NCBI RefSeq assembly: GCF_002368295.1
Contig: NZ_AP018249.1
Coordinates: forward strand, 62,001 to 126,000
Direction: 5' to 3'
From: Tolypothrix tenuis PCC 7101
GTDB taxonomy: Bacteria; Cyanobacteriota; Cyanobacteriia; Cyanobacteriales; Nostocaceae
DNA length: 64,000 nt
Of the stretch, positions 52,901 to 54,837 are shown piece by piece (the first letter of the stretch is position 1; each line of letters opens with the position of its first letter). Under the pieces are notes generated by a model. It was not told the DNA's origin, searched no databases, and was given only the letters and a program-made list of their open reading frames with translations. A program made the position numbers and the translations under genes.

Positions 52901-54441
52901 AAAGAAAAACCAGATTTAACTACTTTCTGGGTGCCTGCATTGACCAACTCTAGATAAATGCTAGAGTTGGCAGAGGATAAATTAAGCCTTATAGGTTGAC
53001 CGACAGTAAAATCAGTCAGTTGATAATCATCACTGTAACTTCCTAAGCGATTAGGGTTATCTGCATCAGTTTCACTTAAGCTGTCATTAACCGTACCCCT
53101 AGCAGCAGAGATTGTAGGCAAGTCTGAAAAAGAAGTAAAATATCCAGGCTTTGCTTCAAGAGAGTAAGTTCCTTGTTCGTAGTAATAGTAGTAGTAGTTC
53201 CAATAGGAATAGGCACCAGTAACCCGTACTATATAGTTGATACCAGATTCAGGAACAAAAGTTAGTTGTGAACGATGAACACTATCATCGGAGAAACCGT
53301 AGCTAATTTCTTGCTGTGTGTCTGCATTAATCAGTTGTAGACTGGTGTGAAATTCGGTAGAGGCTAAGTTTAGCCTGATCGGTTGACCGACAATAAAATC
53401 AGTCAGTTGATAATCATCTCTGTAACGTCCCCAAAGAATTGGGTCACCCGGACTTAAAGAACCAGTAATTAAACCGCTAGCAGTTGAGATTTTCGGTAAT
53501 GCAAGAGTATCGAGCTGTGCTGTTTCTCGATCGGATTCTTTTTCTTGAGTAGAGTTTAAATCTCCCTGCAAAGGTAAGAGTCGGGTTCCTATTGGCAATG
53601 TGGCACTCATTATCTGGTCAGCTTCTATATGATGCAGACCAAGTACGTGGCCTATTTCATGAGTCACTACTGTCAGCAAATCCACATAAAAAGAAGCTTT
53701 TTCGTTTTCAATAGCCTCTAACTGGCCTGAGGAAATAATCTTGCTAAACTCTGAATCATCAGCAGGAGAAGAATCAATAAACCATCCAATACCCGCAGCA
53801 TCCGTATCAATTGTAACAACCTCTCCCAATGCTGAACCTAGTACATAACCAGGTAAATCTGCAATTACAAGTTGCACTTGTTGAAGAATACCTTGCTCTC
53901 CTGGTGTGATACCGACATTCGCCCATCGTGCGATCGCTTCAGTACGGAATCTTTCCAATACATCTGGTGTGAGTTGGTTTAAGTTCTGGCGATTATTGTT
54001 ATCACTGGGTAAAGTTATAGTGCTTATCAGCTGGTCAGACTGCTCTTTGTCATCGCTAGGTTCTGTCTTAACAGGTACATTTAGTCTGCTTTGGGGAATT
54101 TCATCTTGACTCAACAAGCCAACTAATAGGTCATCACCTGTAAATCCTGTAATATTGTCAAAGCTAGCGGTTGAGGTGTTGCTTAAGTTTGATTTAGGAA
54201 ATAAAGAAACTGGAGCTACGGTAAAGGGTTGTTCTCCGAGAGATGTCGATGAATTATAAGTATTAATTATTATAAGGTCGGTGCTGGCAGAGCCAACTGT
54301 TGCTGTCGTGGGATTATTTGGAGAAATTCCGATTACTGGACTCGATTTGAACGGGTCTTCTGCAATCACGGGCTTGACTATTGACCCATCAAGAGAAAAC
54401 ATTGAGTCTGCGGTCGGGAACAACTCGTTTATCCCTGACAT
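22966..54441 (-). CDS. Giant 10,491-residue multi-enzyme repeat protein, type I secreted surface/exoprotein
   Basis: One open frame of 31.5 kb; AGAGGT lies 5-6 bases before the ATG. No signal peptide. Approximate order of modules: metzincin protease (HEIGHVLGLHH, 261-271, full zinc motif plus a Met-turn-like IMS); 11 PPC repeats (315-1645); 12 CARDB repeats (1648-3205); PPC/IPT-like (3215-3415); NHL-type propeller (about 4100-4330); SbsA-like Ig (4340-4450); 9 Ig/cadherin-like repeats (4550-5465); YD/Rhs-like segment (5655-5915); dockerin-like EF-hands DVNRDGLVDGVD and DFNRDGVLNAAD (6030-6085); Big_2-like; YVTN propeller (6820-7230); alpha/beta-hydrolase-like module (HGF at 7454, nucleophile elbow GFSRG with Ser7622); DNA/RNA non-specific nuclease (DGGH 8175-8178); second metzincin-like module (HETGH 8683-8687); 9 PKD (9055-9830); 3 Calx-beta (9835-10174); Asn/Gly-rich end. 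The adjacent exporter is the likely secretion route. Confidence 0.93.
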   Translation of the reverse strand: MSGINELFPTADSMFSLDGSIVKPVIAEDPFKSSPVIGISPNNPTTATVGSASTDLIIINTYNSSTSLGEQPFTVAPVSLFPKSNLSNTSTASFDNITGFTGDDLLVGLLSQDEIPQSRLNVPVKTEPSDDKEQSDQLISTITLPSDNNNRQNLNQLTPDVLERFRTEAIARWANVGITPGEQGILQQVQLVIADLPGYVLGSALGEVVTIDTDAAGIGWFIDSSPADDSEFSKIISSGQLEAIENEKASFYVDLLTVVTHEIGHVLGLHHIEADQIMSATLPIGTRLLPLQGDLNSTQEKESDRETAQLDTLALPKISTASGLITGSLSPGDPILWGRYRDDYQLTDFIVGQPIRLNLASTEFHTSLQLINADTQQEISYGFSDDSVHRSQLTFVPESGINYIVRVTGAYSYWNYYYYYYEQGTYSLEAKPGYFTSFSDLPTISAARGTVNDSLSETDADNPNRLGSYSDDYQLTDFTVGQPIRLNLSSANSSIYLELVNAGTQKVVKSGFSLFSNNSYHSLLTFIPESGVNYLVRVTSSGYGQQAAYTLNANLGHFTSFSDLPVISAANGKVNDSLNETDADNPNRLGTYRDDYKLTDFTVGQPVRLNLSSANSSIYLELVNADTQSVIKSGSSSFLNNNYYSLLTFTPESGVNYIVRIDSNSVYPVENYNLKAVTFSGLPTIRAAGDEVNEQLSQDDFINFDGWKTSFIDDYQLTDFTVGQPVRLNLSSANSSIYLELVNADTQKVIEYGSYSWSDNNYHSLLTFVPESGINYLVRVTSRASGQQGTYTLNVNPGHFSNTSFSDLPAISAANGTVSDTLSANDADNPNYLGTYSDDYQLTDFTVGQPIRLNLSSANYYIYLELVNADTQQVIEYGSDSFANNSYHSLLTFIPELDVNYIVRVTSYDYGQQGTYTLNAYPGHFSNTSFSDLPVISAANGTVNDSLSETDADNPNDLGTYSDDYRLTDYIVGQPVRLDLSYADSDIYRDLYLELVNADTQQTIKYGSYSFANNNYHSLLTFVPESGVNYLVRVTSDIYGEQGAYTLNADLGHFPNISFSDLPVISAANGTVNESLSLTDASNPNNLESYSDDYQLADYVVGQKVTLNLSTADFYEPYLQLINADTQQVISSSSSNYLNNTYHSQLTFVPESGVNYIVRVSSRYSYKVGNYTLKAITFSGLPTIRAAGDEVAERLSKDDFISPTNSNKFIDDYRLTDFTVGHAIGLQVSSSDFYDPYLQLINADTQEVIVASNEGYGYGYEASPLFFTPKSGINYIVRVTSYYSNRVGNYTLTTTELPTISAVNSKVDGVLSQNDFYDDYQNTFSDEYLLNDLTFGQPVKLNLYSPDFQSRLQLFNADTHELINSSDYRLINFNSNSSIIFTPKLGINYRVQVSSYSSNQIGNYQLQAISLSELPTISADGSKVDEQLSKDDFLNPDRWATFSDDYRLTNFTVGQEIGIQLSSPDFTTYLQIVNANTTNVITQSATYYNYERTPVFFIPESGINYIVRVTSYNNNQTGKYTLNTTELPTISAVNSTVNGALTQNDFYNAIPPQSNYYISYPHKFSDEYQLRDFTVGQPVSLNLSSPDFNTRLQLINANTQKVITESYYTQINNNSNSSIVFTPESGINYKVRVTSDFSDVTGTYTLNSQTKAPDLIVKSVFTPPTASIGQTTDISWTVANTGSLSATQAWTDRVYLIKENTNGTFDGVTLPSSAIFLDILRHETGLAANDEYTTPVRKVLLPEVEDGDYRIVVITDFDNSILEGKDENNLRVSEQVLSIGHVDLVPTIIYSPATATSGTTIPLKWSVTNNGSADTVGGWVDRIYLSSDTKFDPSDLLLTERKYNGSLSSGATTDELELNIAIPLDVSSDRYRYLLVVTDADNQIKELGGEENNNADKFIQLELASYADLAVNNVTVEELTIGDPATVSVSWTVTNLGKGSGKTSTWIDRIIASTDEKLGNTDDIVLANFTHEGFLNDNEKYTRTERLRLTPGFQGRYKLFVQTDATEVVFENNLETNNTASAPNTFSVVPIPYADLLVSRVQAQATASSGQQMQVSWSVTNSGIGTTNSNSWSDRVFLTSDPEGQNIIADLGSFEHAGALAIGGNYNRSVDVTLPNGISGNYYIVVTTGGPFEFIYTNNNSRISNAIAVTFTPPPDLTVTNVTSPSNAQSGNKIDISWTVANSGTGDAVGSWTDQVFLKEVGGSEQLISLGTFNYGNGLQAGKFYSRFEQFTLPSTIQGLYEVVVKTNTSNSLYENGAINNNTSSTNPNNLLVSLTPRPDLQVKSITAPTTANAGGTISLEFVVANEGTVGTTTPNWQDRVYLSLDNKISYDDLSLGSFSNAAALGSGESYRTQANTLVIPKYFRGKAYLIVQTDAAGQVDEYPQESNNIQAIEININSLPPADLVTSQVIAPTLAFEGSKIKVRYTVTNLGIGETDREVWTDTIWLTRDKNRPSPANRDGGAEDILLTSVGHSGSLKVGESYETEVELTLASQVTGEWYITPWSDAYNIVLEDTLSINNNPDDPNELDNNNYKARPITILLTPPPDLVVTSVTPTTQALGGQPFSVTWTVQNQGANATAQSNWVDNVYLSDSPTLNAPGAKRWFLGSVGHDGSLGVGGTYTGQLETILTPGASGRYIIVQTNYGNSVWEGPYTDNNQRSAETNVTSTPADLIVAKVKTLPQNFSGERTTVEWTVKNIGADISSLTRYWYDEIWVSPDPTFILNRATKVGFVPYSSQQPLRTGESYTQRQDITLPAGIDGEYYIYVSTNYSYDRNTEKFRGEIPNSGDNNSYRQSFEYRVFEDPSNNLGSATIPVIYQEPDLQVTNLIVPETSPTSGQTLGVSWTVKNIGTRDTRESSWYDRVYLSRDESLDFNDTFLGEFTRRGGLQQGQSYTGSSQITLPDGIAGNFYLLVFTDANINQQYNKLGFEGNSTFARVPEFRDEGNNITAAPMKVVLQPPPDLQVTSVIIPERATSGQSFNIKYTVENKGTGNTPTRQNRWNDLIYLSRDEFLDLQSDRYLGYVEHTGGLTAGSSYTVNQTLQLPNDLVGSYYVFVITDAPQSSAGGLVFEGNNEGNNATPSLQPLVLELPPPADLQVDEITIPSNAKSGESVQISWKVTNYGDNPASGQWSDAVYLSADAVWDINDRPIGRVSYSGNLASGAEYTSTLTAILPPATPGQYRIIVRPDIFNQVYEAENEANNRTTSADSLNVTVEQLQLGVAKQTTLSTGFERLFAINLQAGQTLRINANSDAKEAANEIFVRYQQAPTSIAYDAAYTGILGPNQSVIIPTTQSGTYYVLVRGYFEPSNNTPLTLLADVLPFEITDVITDKGGDSRYVTTNILGAQFQPGAIVKLVRPGIAEYNPVRYQVIDSTKITAIFDLTDAPHGLYDVKVINPDGRVAIVPYRYLVERAIEPDVTVGLGGPNILAPGDAGTYGVSVQSLTNIDTPYVHFSIGSPELGTNSEVFNLPYTEFSSNLRGNPENTLQDVPWASLISDVNTNGEILAPGYVLDFPNASFVGRTFNIQTYPGLQAELAKDPKGLEDVPDDAIAFKFHILATATAMTRAEFIAQQTTEALRLRDAILKDSTASVSLTVLAADANTWTNAYLAALEEAGLLRPENEAPPIRQNPQVISLMATLATGLLLGPAGNQIISSNNLVSFFEQVRKWYGHNPSLTGEQQAPNAQQYDLGLSHKTHVQSFNVYVPFGDARVELPQGVTVPPPSFGSFFNAAGTVSNLATLTGPLGYGTENIIPLGTALPYTIRFENAASAATTVGEVRIVTKLDDDLDPRNFQLGSLRLGDIQVHIPAGRGTFSGDFDFTRTKGFILRVAAGLDVISNTATWLIQAIDPNTGEVVQNRDIGLLPPNNANGTGSGFVSYTVLPKVGSATGTEITSEARVIYNTAAPLDTARVTNIIDGSAPTTALTVTPLVAGGSDYLVKWHSTDDAAGSGIKHVTVYVAEDAGDFKIWQQQTTENSGVYVGRPGHTYEFLALATDNAGNREKPGLGIAAPNDGSVVNLGTLPTVEKTTQPDLGTPPQPNPEPSTNQLFLAAKQGIPAAFPTTRPSEFSSVLRPFTAQAFATGIPTSHANIAPLAITVLKDGSVLASGGANRGSLYRFLQTGAPLNSGQNSPIPFVTLEYPIFDMTVDGNGTLWATTGGGPLLQLDTQTGKIVKQYGDSITQALAIQPGTGLIYVSSGKGIEIFNPINETFTHYSDLRVDSLAFDADGKLWATTWPERGDIVRFNENGKPERMLEFDSPVDSIAFGKVGSRLAGLLFVSNNNGDLQMVDLATLQHIKVANGGSRGENIKTTDDGRILLSQSQQIDIFSPVIAPKVAATNPAPDAIVALPQGTISITFDSDMYAGAVNDSTSVLNPANFELVSANGTLTPQSVRYDAKTRTVLLDFNTLTPDHYSLRVSQNLKSTAGVELTGGYQEQFTAISDFSALVDFKFTNPRSDRQNQTISYDVTLTSKASYDLLLPVMLLLDPAQYFTGVPTGATRDTSGAYMVDLKDNLAQGVLKAGQSTTAHTITVYNPDALRVEFTPGIYALPYPNQAPIITSNPVLTAYTGQAYSYQVTANDPDGAVLGYLLYDAPSGMTIDQNTGLITWSPTQQSPVSADVTLQVYDLRGAHTTQSFSLNVVGGNHKPVFNTPVVSGGIIVSSSNGTVSGSSATPITIKGAEGKPLQIQITATDADRNKLTYWADNLPNGAIFDSSSGILTWNPNYNAAGTYENVQFTVSDGVERVTQTATILIANINQAPTLIRPADTIVREGEKVRIQLQATDADIIASIPPLSTSDFQLPTSLLTYNSNLLPGGSTLDPRTGLFEWTPAYFQAGEFEIPFTVSDGESVTTQTTKITVLNANAAPIFDNIGTWQVQEGQSVRFRAFAFDPDNPGFVPQDRNADGQLTILEGSDPSVIYTVSDLPVGATFDPITAMFVWTPGYTSAGTYNVTFTATDDGNGTGITKATSLTVPISVLNSNRAPEINEFSNITLNRGEVKELVLQATDADGDPLVLQLKAESAGYGIPDFVRFIDNGDRTATLRLAPGINDGGNYSFTLTATDNGNGSANAIQSDEYTFVVSVNTLNDPPILPFIGNKVAVVGETLEFIVKAGDRNQDNLSFNLSGLPVGATLTPTGIYGEALFQWTPTAADINTYPVTIAVSDSGNGNPNEVFVSQQQFNLIVRTANTTPVLAAIGNSSVAEGQTLNLVLSASDADGDTLTYSATNLPPGAVLDPVQGILTWTPNLSQAGTYNNITLTASDGNKSSSQSFAITVNNTNQAPVLAPLPIQTAQENNLIQFTLAAADIDNDSLIYSAVSALPTGAVLDPRTGKFTWKPNYEQAGEYVLKFAVKDTQNATSQSDVTLRVANVNRSPVISVSPHAVALGEKLQFQVVGTDPDNNTNLTFSAANLPDEAVLDAATGMFSWMPSPGQVGDYAVTYAVSDGETTVTQTSTVRVAIAPTPPIVNFDLTPSFPAVPGQKVIVQTLASSLAAIANLSATIDGHTVLVDTQGRIEIIPTTPGRLVVDVTATDADGRVGHNSTVVKVRDPQDLAAPIVAFAPGLDGAKLTNVTNIIGSVSDVNLDNWVLEIADFGEDVYRTLASGNGAVSDITLAQFDPGKLENGFYQLRLRATDISDRISSTQVIVEVNTATKPSAYTRTQTDLSITFSSTLPDSLPHSLNLIRTYSSLNSDEVGSFGNGWQWATLDTNIQTNVPLTGRESLGVYEPFRVGTRLYLTTPSGERVGFTFAPQKHIIPGLTYYTPAWVADSGVNYKLESADATLTLAGNRLYDLKTGLAYNPGRGSYSDAEYTLTAVDGTVYHLSSAGGVTEEIAANGTRLVYSDSGITSSAGETVRFVKDSAGRLTQITAPDGSLVVYGYDTQGNLVSARNLASGESSRYGYSSSVLTLATGTPGIGGEAISYSTTPQVSPVLADLGSAAQFTLKTTSGSLGESNRFTFSLRDSELRSTATGTVLLAVSVNAALNPAIPLISGLTPIVSQSDADSAFALFAVSSAGLNLLQLGGAGSAYSLQLSVAGDVNRDGLVDGVDSGLLRGAIAFGNYDVTYDFNRDGVLNAADVQILGSNYGFAANRAPVVTATSVLTHTDLETSIALDKLATDAEGDRIFYRIINPVNGAVTFTPDGHSARFTPNAGYSGTASFEVVADDGYSSSAPALVTVNVSNAALVNLDFARRGLRLDAGESAELVVVGDFADQENVILPYSYLQLASDNTAVAAVSAGKVMGLSDGVSVLSAARNGITAVTALRVGELLPINQAQLNVAIAEQEGLDLYPESVMLTKGATRQLLVGLYGVEESPDLKFKDAGTRYYVSNPGILQIGDDGLITALNEGVTNVTVIYGAAEAIVPVRVETPHLGETTLGINGGIIQFGDGVNRSLLMLSQGALLEDTNVNFTLLDQKEDLSLPLPGGFEFAGGFNLNIGDNTLLIPAQIAIPAPADLPVGTEVYFMRKGSMPDATGTWQPMWMLEESGVVTADGMIRTQSPPFPGVTKPGEYAAFYSGVAGSGSVVKGKVTLEYKFPPAFYGLLIPPPPDINLEKIGFGIALATFPNSKNQILKQIGSVLQVLKAPLETIENITKIIEKAKTLAEVGAALSQGQLDAEVLKKVTEVLKPYSAFGQLLNPDLFVSIPAFKVSYDISKVDIVQVPTVGLPVVTSANVQLNPDGVATFETRLNLPAPTTTDPSAPPVLQKAELKIETKEDDTKEPVLVLTGSNLIVPYTIANNSNAGFEDLIVNFHVGNQTYVGTILSGKDLGNNQFEVRVKSSNKIALGSAEISITRTQKEYFGTEPSSYQIVKYDSNPIHLSANNGYVLAAQPFSDRVAVLQGTNPEAVVEATSSNDLVVARIPVGTDDVVDRPRDIAFTRDGSRAYVTLENSGRIALVDPLFLQQIDTKPETEEIDTIKLPTAASPRAIVVDNQDQYAYIADGRLGIIYVLDINPNSKTYHQVIQNIQINGAPLGLRELVVSTDGRKLFATAPASGTAKSKIVVVNIDPEDKPEYYQNNLRRWHEQVAAIDVEGAEGLSTTADPRFLTFTNRKSDATGYGVVEITNDEPSIFFAATTRYAKLNLGSIYDYFDVNEGVSVVVTKDKKYGFVAGYNGSKFGSGIESIDGVQAGSNIGIIKDPLGENPQLFAATRPIPLGLTTDLALSNDDQYLYASYPLGGGIYVFDVEEMIKTLESPTDYIIDQFGRPQGSRFFDPRYQRPANILDFGSVPIDDINPKISIAADYGIIAEDRARNQFTYGVFEGSDRAPVNVGITRNLAVSPPDLLRLTSPNGVEEGDLTPTFTWDFQIPDEQVNEVNLFISTFTEGKGLLPWDEVVDLSDPSFLPELYQYQKQQLLTKSWNEYDDFNPGRIVTATWKRETNTWYWHDGTEVVAQPTNDLENNNTRFTLPDIRTLTAGQNYHWAVQAISSTGQTEIEFGQFDTIAPVSANPFSSVTVLTHGFTIFPTKTGIPDNFYDLADSIASVNGDSPSEKGLILRYDKPTGLWIPVDKKARVLTNLTGGLNPRDENYLTTLANNIQSKYINQNKALVLLPEWSTDGESTQPDSGFTEAAADAIFASIVQLDQALGGDVGEHDAAGNLVRLYDEDGDLIRQQGALFNSHLHFIGFSRGTVVNSEIIQRLGTYFPYAGGQINADGTPVVDSNGKLVRDLQMTTIDPHDFYQESLKVNLAIPGTPIIKDFRDFNEPTVQVWDNVTFADNYYQTVADPNGSTFTPNGRFIEGADVNILLDGRTGFTEDDRRGSPHGNVFSWYAGTTDLAIDEVDNGYTQEALPVYDQLGERSLEKLLNLKENNAILTPWYSSNGNQSSTEGIGVGWFYSALGGGKRPTVDMSKRVSVDFDNTDEDIVSGDFAVPTVFNGSFDVGLSDDLNAPVAGWSFHNGEQLLRKYLVEKSSIPTLINLDSVSEGDFEDELNEETPQLIAALTVDDRRKSADFTLKIGGGNLTPPPTNPEIVPDWGVLRFDIHAPKSKLGNRSGQLKVTVQDTNDKNNFENIIIDLVDAVGDNSNYLADTTKLGYATFGFETFHLNISDKLRGKSATIKFELLNPSNETVVYIDNVAYKSKHLKFGNPKEARYSDTDPNPYKDNLLLERPQYTLSFNGTTNTANWASWQLDKYWFYIKGKGYPIADQQNKRNFAKDPTLPPGFAAITDPYGAKVDGISYDGGHLTPVKHRNRHNKDIVAVNLISNIFPQQSSNNQREWRAIEDLAAKFAIKGNKEVYITAGTDGIKKLKDGSGEAKVIGSGGDITIPENIWMAMLVIDPDKEPTNNSYTIGFYLENREYSRPSNNAAGISSTPNEWKLTVKSVNWIENKTGYDLFSNIDKTFQDEIEDNTVIFDNGIIPTGWSPKLSTPLMSDQVIGIDTYEQSLTENTFSSFTDLAMLHNITIWHSGGSVYNSSADVGIFNTSQISTSEVSPVERSSAQISVGQISTSQIGMIQTHIIKTDSSEVGSPQNGSEHFRTTEISTNQVSVTEVTLRQIGSTQVGVTQVGTFKDSTHHHTLTQISPTEVSIGEIGSTNIGFTQVGITEININQIAVAQVNVPKISLSSSIPFQQFFNIHNLPLALTNTYKDNPLNLWNTLFDPTNPFDLTFQITDLPTKQLAEAQLTKFDQYGRPNGGTILIDTDANGIGWFIDPTPWENSEFTTTLTDTAYRATTGDAFGKYDLLTTILHETGHLLGIISGNPGFDRYIQTVNSTKTFIGDNFTATLTPDGSHLDSKVHPYDLMNNTLAPGVRKLPSWLNLQMLTAIRSLESGSGTGGEWGNNLQAPLTAILLADITNGNFSESDPTKPEYGWTTRGAATILNSAAVLTEDSPFNSNFTQSFIIPEHAKYLQFTILDTHLGTNTNAPSDAFEVALLDARTLTPLLGTSTGLTQTDSLLNLQQSGNAYFSNKVKIAGANTSGDKIALNTPRTVKIDISSITPGTVATLYFDLLGFGAKDAKIIIDNVMLLDDNLITPIANDDIATTDQAKPVAINVLANDSTQGTVQLGAAPTNGSIIINNDRTLTYTPNNTFVGTDTFTYIILDNNAISNEATVTITVNNIAPTIDNITVESNITEGTTATFSAIATDPGNDLTYTWNFGDGSNPVTGKQVNHTFADNGTYTAILTVTDTAGASTVETLLLNVNNIAPIPKAGADITTDEGTAITFNGSFIDPGIKDTHTITWDFGDGTTATGILNPTHTYNQDGVYTATLTVTDNDGATNSNSLTVTVNNIDPIINDISGDTNINEGATAKFTATATNPSNDTLTYTWNFGDDTDPVVGQTVNHIFAQDGNYTVTLTVTDTSNGITSETLTVSVNNAAPIITNISGDTNINEGATANFTATATDPGNDSITYTWDFGNGITKTGENVSHEFADEGTYNVTLTVQDSDGAATQETLTVNVSNVAPIVDAGADLTTDEGTAITFNGNFTDPGILDTHTITWDFGDGTTAEGTLTPNHVFFNNGVYSVKLTVKDNDGGENSDTLTVSVNNVAPTITNVAGDINIEEGATATFSAIATDPGNDTLTYTWDFGDGTDAVIGSNVNHIFADNGNYTVTLTVQDPDGAATQQTLTLSVSNVAPIVNAGADFTTDEGSAVTFNGNFTDPGILDTHTIIWDFGDGTTLEYTPHAPTPPHSPLTPTHIYADNGIYNVTLTVRDNDGGVTIDTLTVTVNNVGPTITDISGDTNVDEGTPAYFSATATDPGNDTLTYTWNFGDGTDAVVGQNVNHTFADNGIYTVTLTVSDEDGASTTKTLSTKVNNVAPTVAAGDNQIMYIGETVAFWGQFTDPGILDTHTVVWDFGDSNTVAGTLRPTHIYNSNGTYSVTLTVTDDDGGVTNNTLTVTVKKPPTLSVNDISLIEGDDGNAYAVFTASLSEASLRTVTANFATADGTAITGSDYLATTGTITFNPGKTTQTITVAINGDRIDEYDETFFLNLSDATNATIADAQAVATILDNDAPPTLTITDKTITESDNGTTTAIFTVSLDAASGKPVTVNFATANGTAIAGSDYTATSGTLSFAPGETTKTISVQLNGDITDEYDETFFLNLSDATNATITDAQAVGTILDNDAPPVLTINDKTITEGDNGTTYMSFTVSLSVASAKPITVDYTTANGTAIAGSDYKATSGTLSFAPGETSQTIIVEVIGDHNRGADETFAINLSNATNAAIADAQGTGTIVDDDRTDGFAIRAEGTVTINGSGDFDGNPLDLYDDTLIYAAKGFNINGNPVLPVKRDAQGNPIRDAQGKLILIENAVAVAPGYTVSNASNSNQYANLVPPQIVEPQTIIVPAYASVKQQELERRIPTGATTLTFNMQQNPMNNAADWAKKFPPSGTASNPTVVRVTGGGLNIPANVSLNNYVIIVEQGDINFNGSGHNLNNVVLVTNNGNVNLSTVQARDLSVLVSGSINMNGGARFAGNTILANGSSQGNITFNGATSTVDESSNLQVISQGDLTYNGSANTRGTFLAAKNFTYNGNSTLFGSIDVKGNIIFNGQATVTAIGES
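25564..25597. repeat. G-rich tandem repeat insertion inside the giant gene (PKD array)
   Basis: Repeats of GGGGGAGT read on the minus strand as HAPTPPHSPLTPTH between two halves of a PKD unit. The equivalent position in neighbouring PKD repeats lacks it, so it is an in-frame insertion of an intergenic-type short repeat. Confidence 0.7.
28120..28153. repeat. C-rich short-repeat insertion inside the giant gene
   Basis: CCCCCACTCTCCCCCTGTCC and CACTCCCCGACTCC read in frame as ESGSGTGGEWGN, a linker after the second metzincin-like module. Same compositional type as 25564-25597. Confidence 0.6.
28729..29283 (+). CDS. Pentapeptide-repeat protein encoded antisense within the giant gene
   Basis: 184 residues, complete, with AGAGGT 6 bases before the ATG and a TGA stop. 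It begins MDIEELLERYAAGERDFRDV, the N-terminus common to cyanobacterial pentapeptide proteins, followed by about 27 A(N/D)LxX-type repeats (ANLSRANLSKS, ANLAGANLTDADLSG) and an unpatterned tail. The family folds as a right-handed quadrilateral beta-helix; known members mimic DNA or have unclear roles. The complementary strand is simultaneously open as residues about 8387-8571 of the giant protein and reads as a degenerate T-Q-V-S/T-E-I-S pentad repeat. Either a captured gene or a genuine two-strand overlap; the intact start, ribosome site and repeat register on the plus strand argue that it is or recently was expressed. Confidence 0.65.
   Translation: MDIEELLERYAAGERDFRDVDLSYSDLIDVNLSDTDLSESDISATNFTNANLSRANLSKSMVMGAIFECADLSYANLSASDLTECDFSDANLVGANFSGSEMFTAILRGANLTGVCLNNVSLNHANLAGANLTDADLSGASLDRANLTGANLTGVKNANISGAIIYTTTTMPDGNVVEHRQICE
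37409..37440. repeat. Short tandem repeat insertion in the YD/Rhs-like region of the giant gene
   Basis: GGGAGTGA heptad-like units run in tandem and read on the minus strand as LPDSLPHSLNL. Same type as the other in-frame short-repeat insertions. Confidence 0.6.
40030..40075. repeat. GGAAGTC heptamer array inside the giant gene
   Basis: Tandem GGAAGTC/GGAAGTT/GAAAGTG units, normally intergenic in Nostocales, are here read in frame as PPLSTSDFQLPTSLL between the halves of an Ig/cadherin-like repeat. An array of the same heptamer lies just upstream of the gene at 54478-54504. Confidence 0.75.
49500..53500 (-). repeat. Array of 11 PPC-domain DNA repeats, several nearly identical
   Basis: About 11 units of 300-370 bases. 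Each encodes an ISAANGTV-like start, a DDYQLTDFTVGQP core, an ELVNADTQ block and an ESGVNYLVRVTS end. Units between about 51.2 and 53.1 kb share long identical DNA blocks, which indicates recent duplication or gene conversion within the giant gene. Confidence 0.8.
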
Positions 54442-54477
54442 ATATACCTCTGTTCAAATTAAAAAAGTAAGTATTAA

Positions 54478-54504
54478 AGAAGTCGGAAGTCGGAAGTCAG
54501 AAGT
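54478..54504. repeat. Heptamer short tandem repeat upstream of the giant gene
   Basis: GAAGTCG, GAAGTCG, GAAGTCA, GAAGT in tandem, 37 bases upstream of the giant gene's ATG, hence within its leader or promoter. Same heptamer family as 40030-40075. Confidence 0.75.
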
Positions 54505-54669
54505 ACAGTTTTGTAACAGGGATTGAGACCCCGCAAAAACATACTTGTGGCTTCTCTTGTCGCCCGGGACTTAACCCGCCGTTGGCGCAGCCTCTCGCAG
54601 AGAAGTTTGTTAAGATGCGATTGTATTCTCTAAGAAAATATCGCTCAAAGTAGATTTATAAGCACAGAA

Positions 54670-54702
54670 TTTCGGCGGGAGTGAATACTCTATCCGCCGA
54701 AA
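54670..54702 (-). terminator. Strong hairpin between the 54838 gene and the giant gene
   Basis: TTTCGGCGG (54670-54678) and CCGCCGAAA (54694-54702) pair perfectly, with an inner GAGT/ACTC stem in the loop. It lies 136 bases past the stop of the upstream minus-strand gene, so the giant gene probably has its own promoter in 54442-54669. The rest of the 396-base gap holds heptamers and a palindromic interspersed repeat near 54570-54605, with no gene. Confidence 0.6.
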
Positions 54703-54837
54703 TATTCAGATACTTATTGTCTTGCTTGACTAATAGTTCTCACAAATCATTAATGTATAAAATAGGATGTTAGCTATTAGTTTTAACTAATAGCTATGTC
54801 GAGAACGCTGCTATTTAATATTGATTTACAGCCGCAC

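Noticed and set aside
22966..54441. Frameshift or assembly chimaera in the giant gene
   Set aside because: The frame is open over 31.5 kb with a continuous order of sensible domains and a good start, so no break is needed; only long reads could rule out repeat collapse in the PPC array.
23128..54526. Many open frames of 60-200 codons on the plus strand across the giant gene
   Set aside because: They are antisense shadows of a repetitive, high-periodicity coding sequence. They lack ribosome sites and recognisable domains, except the pentapeptide gene at 28729.
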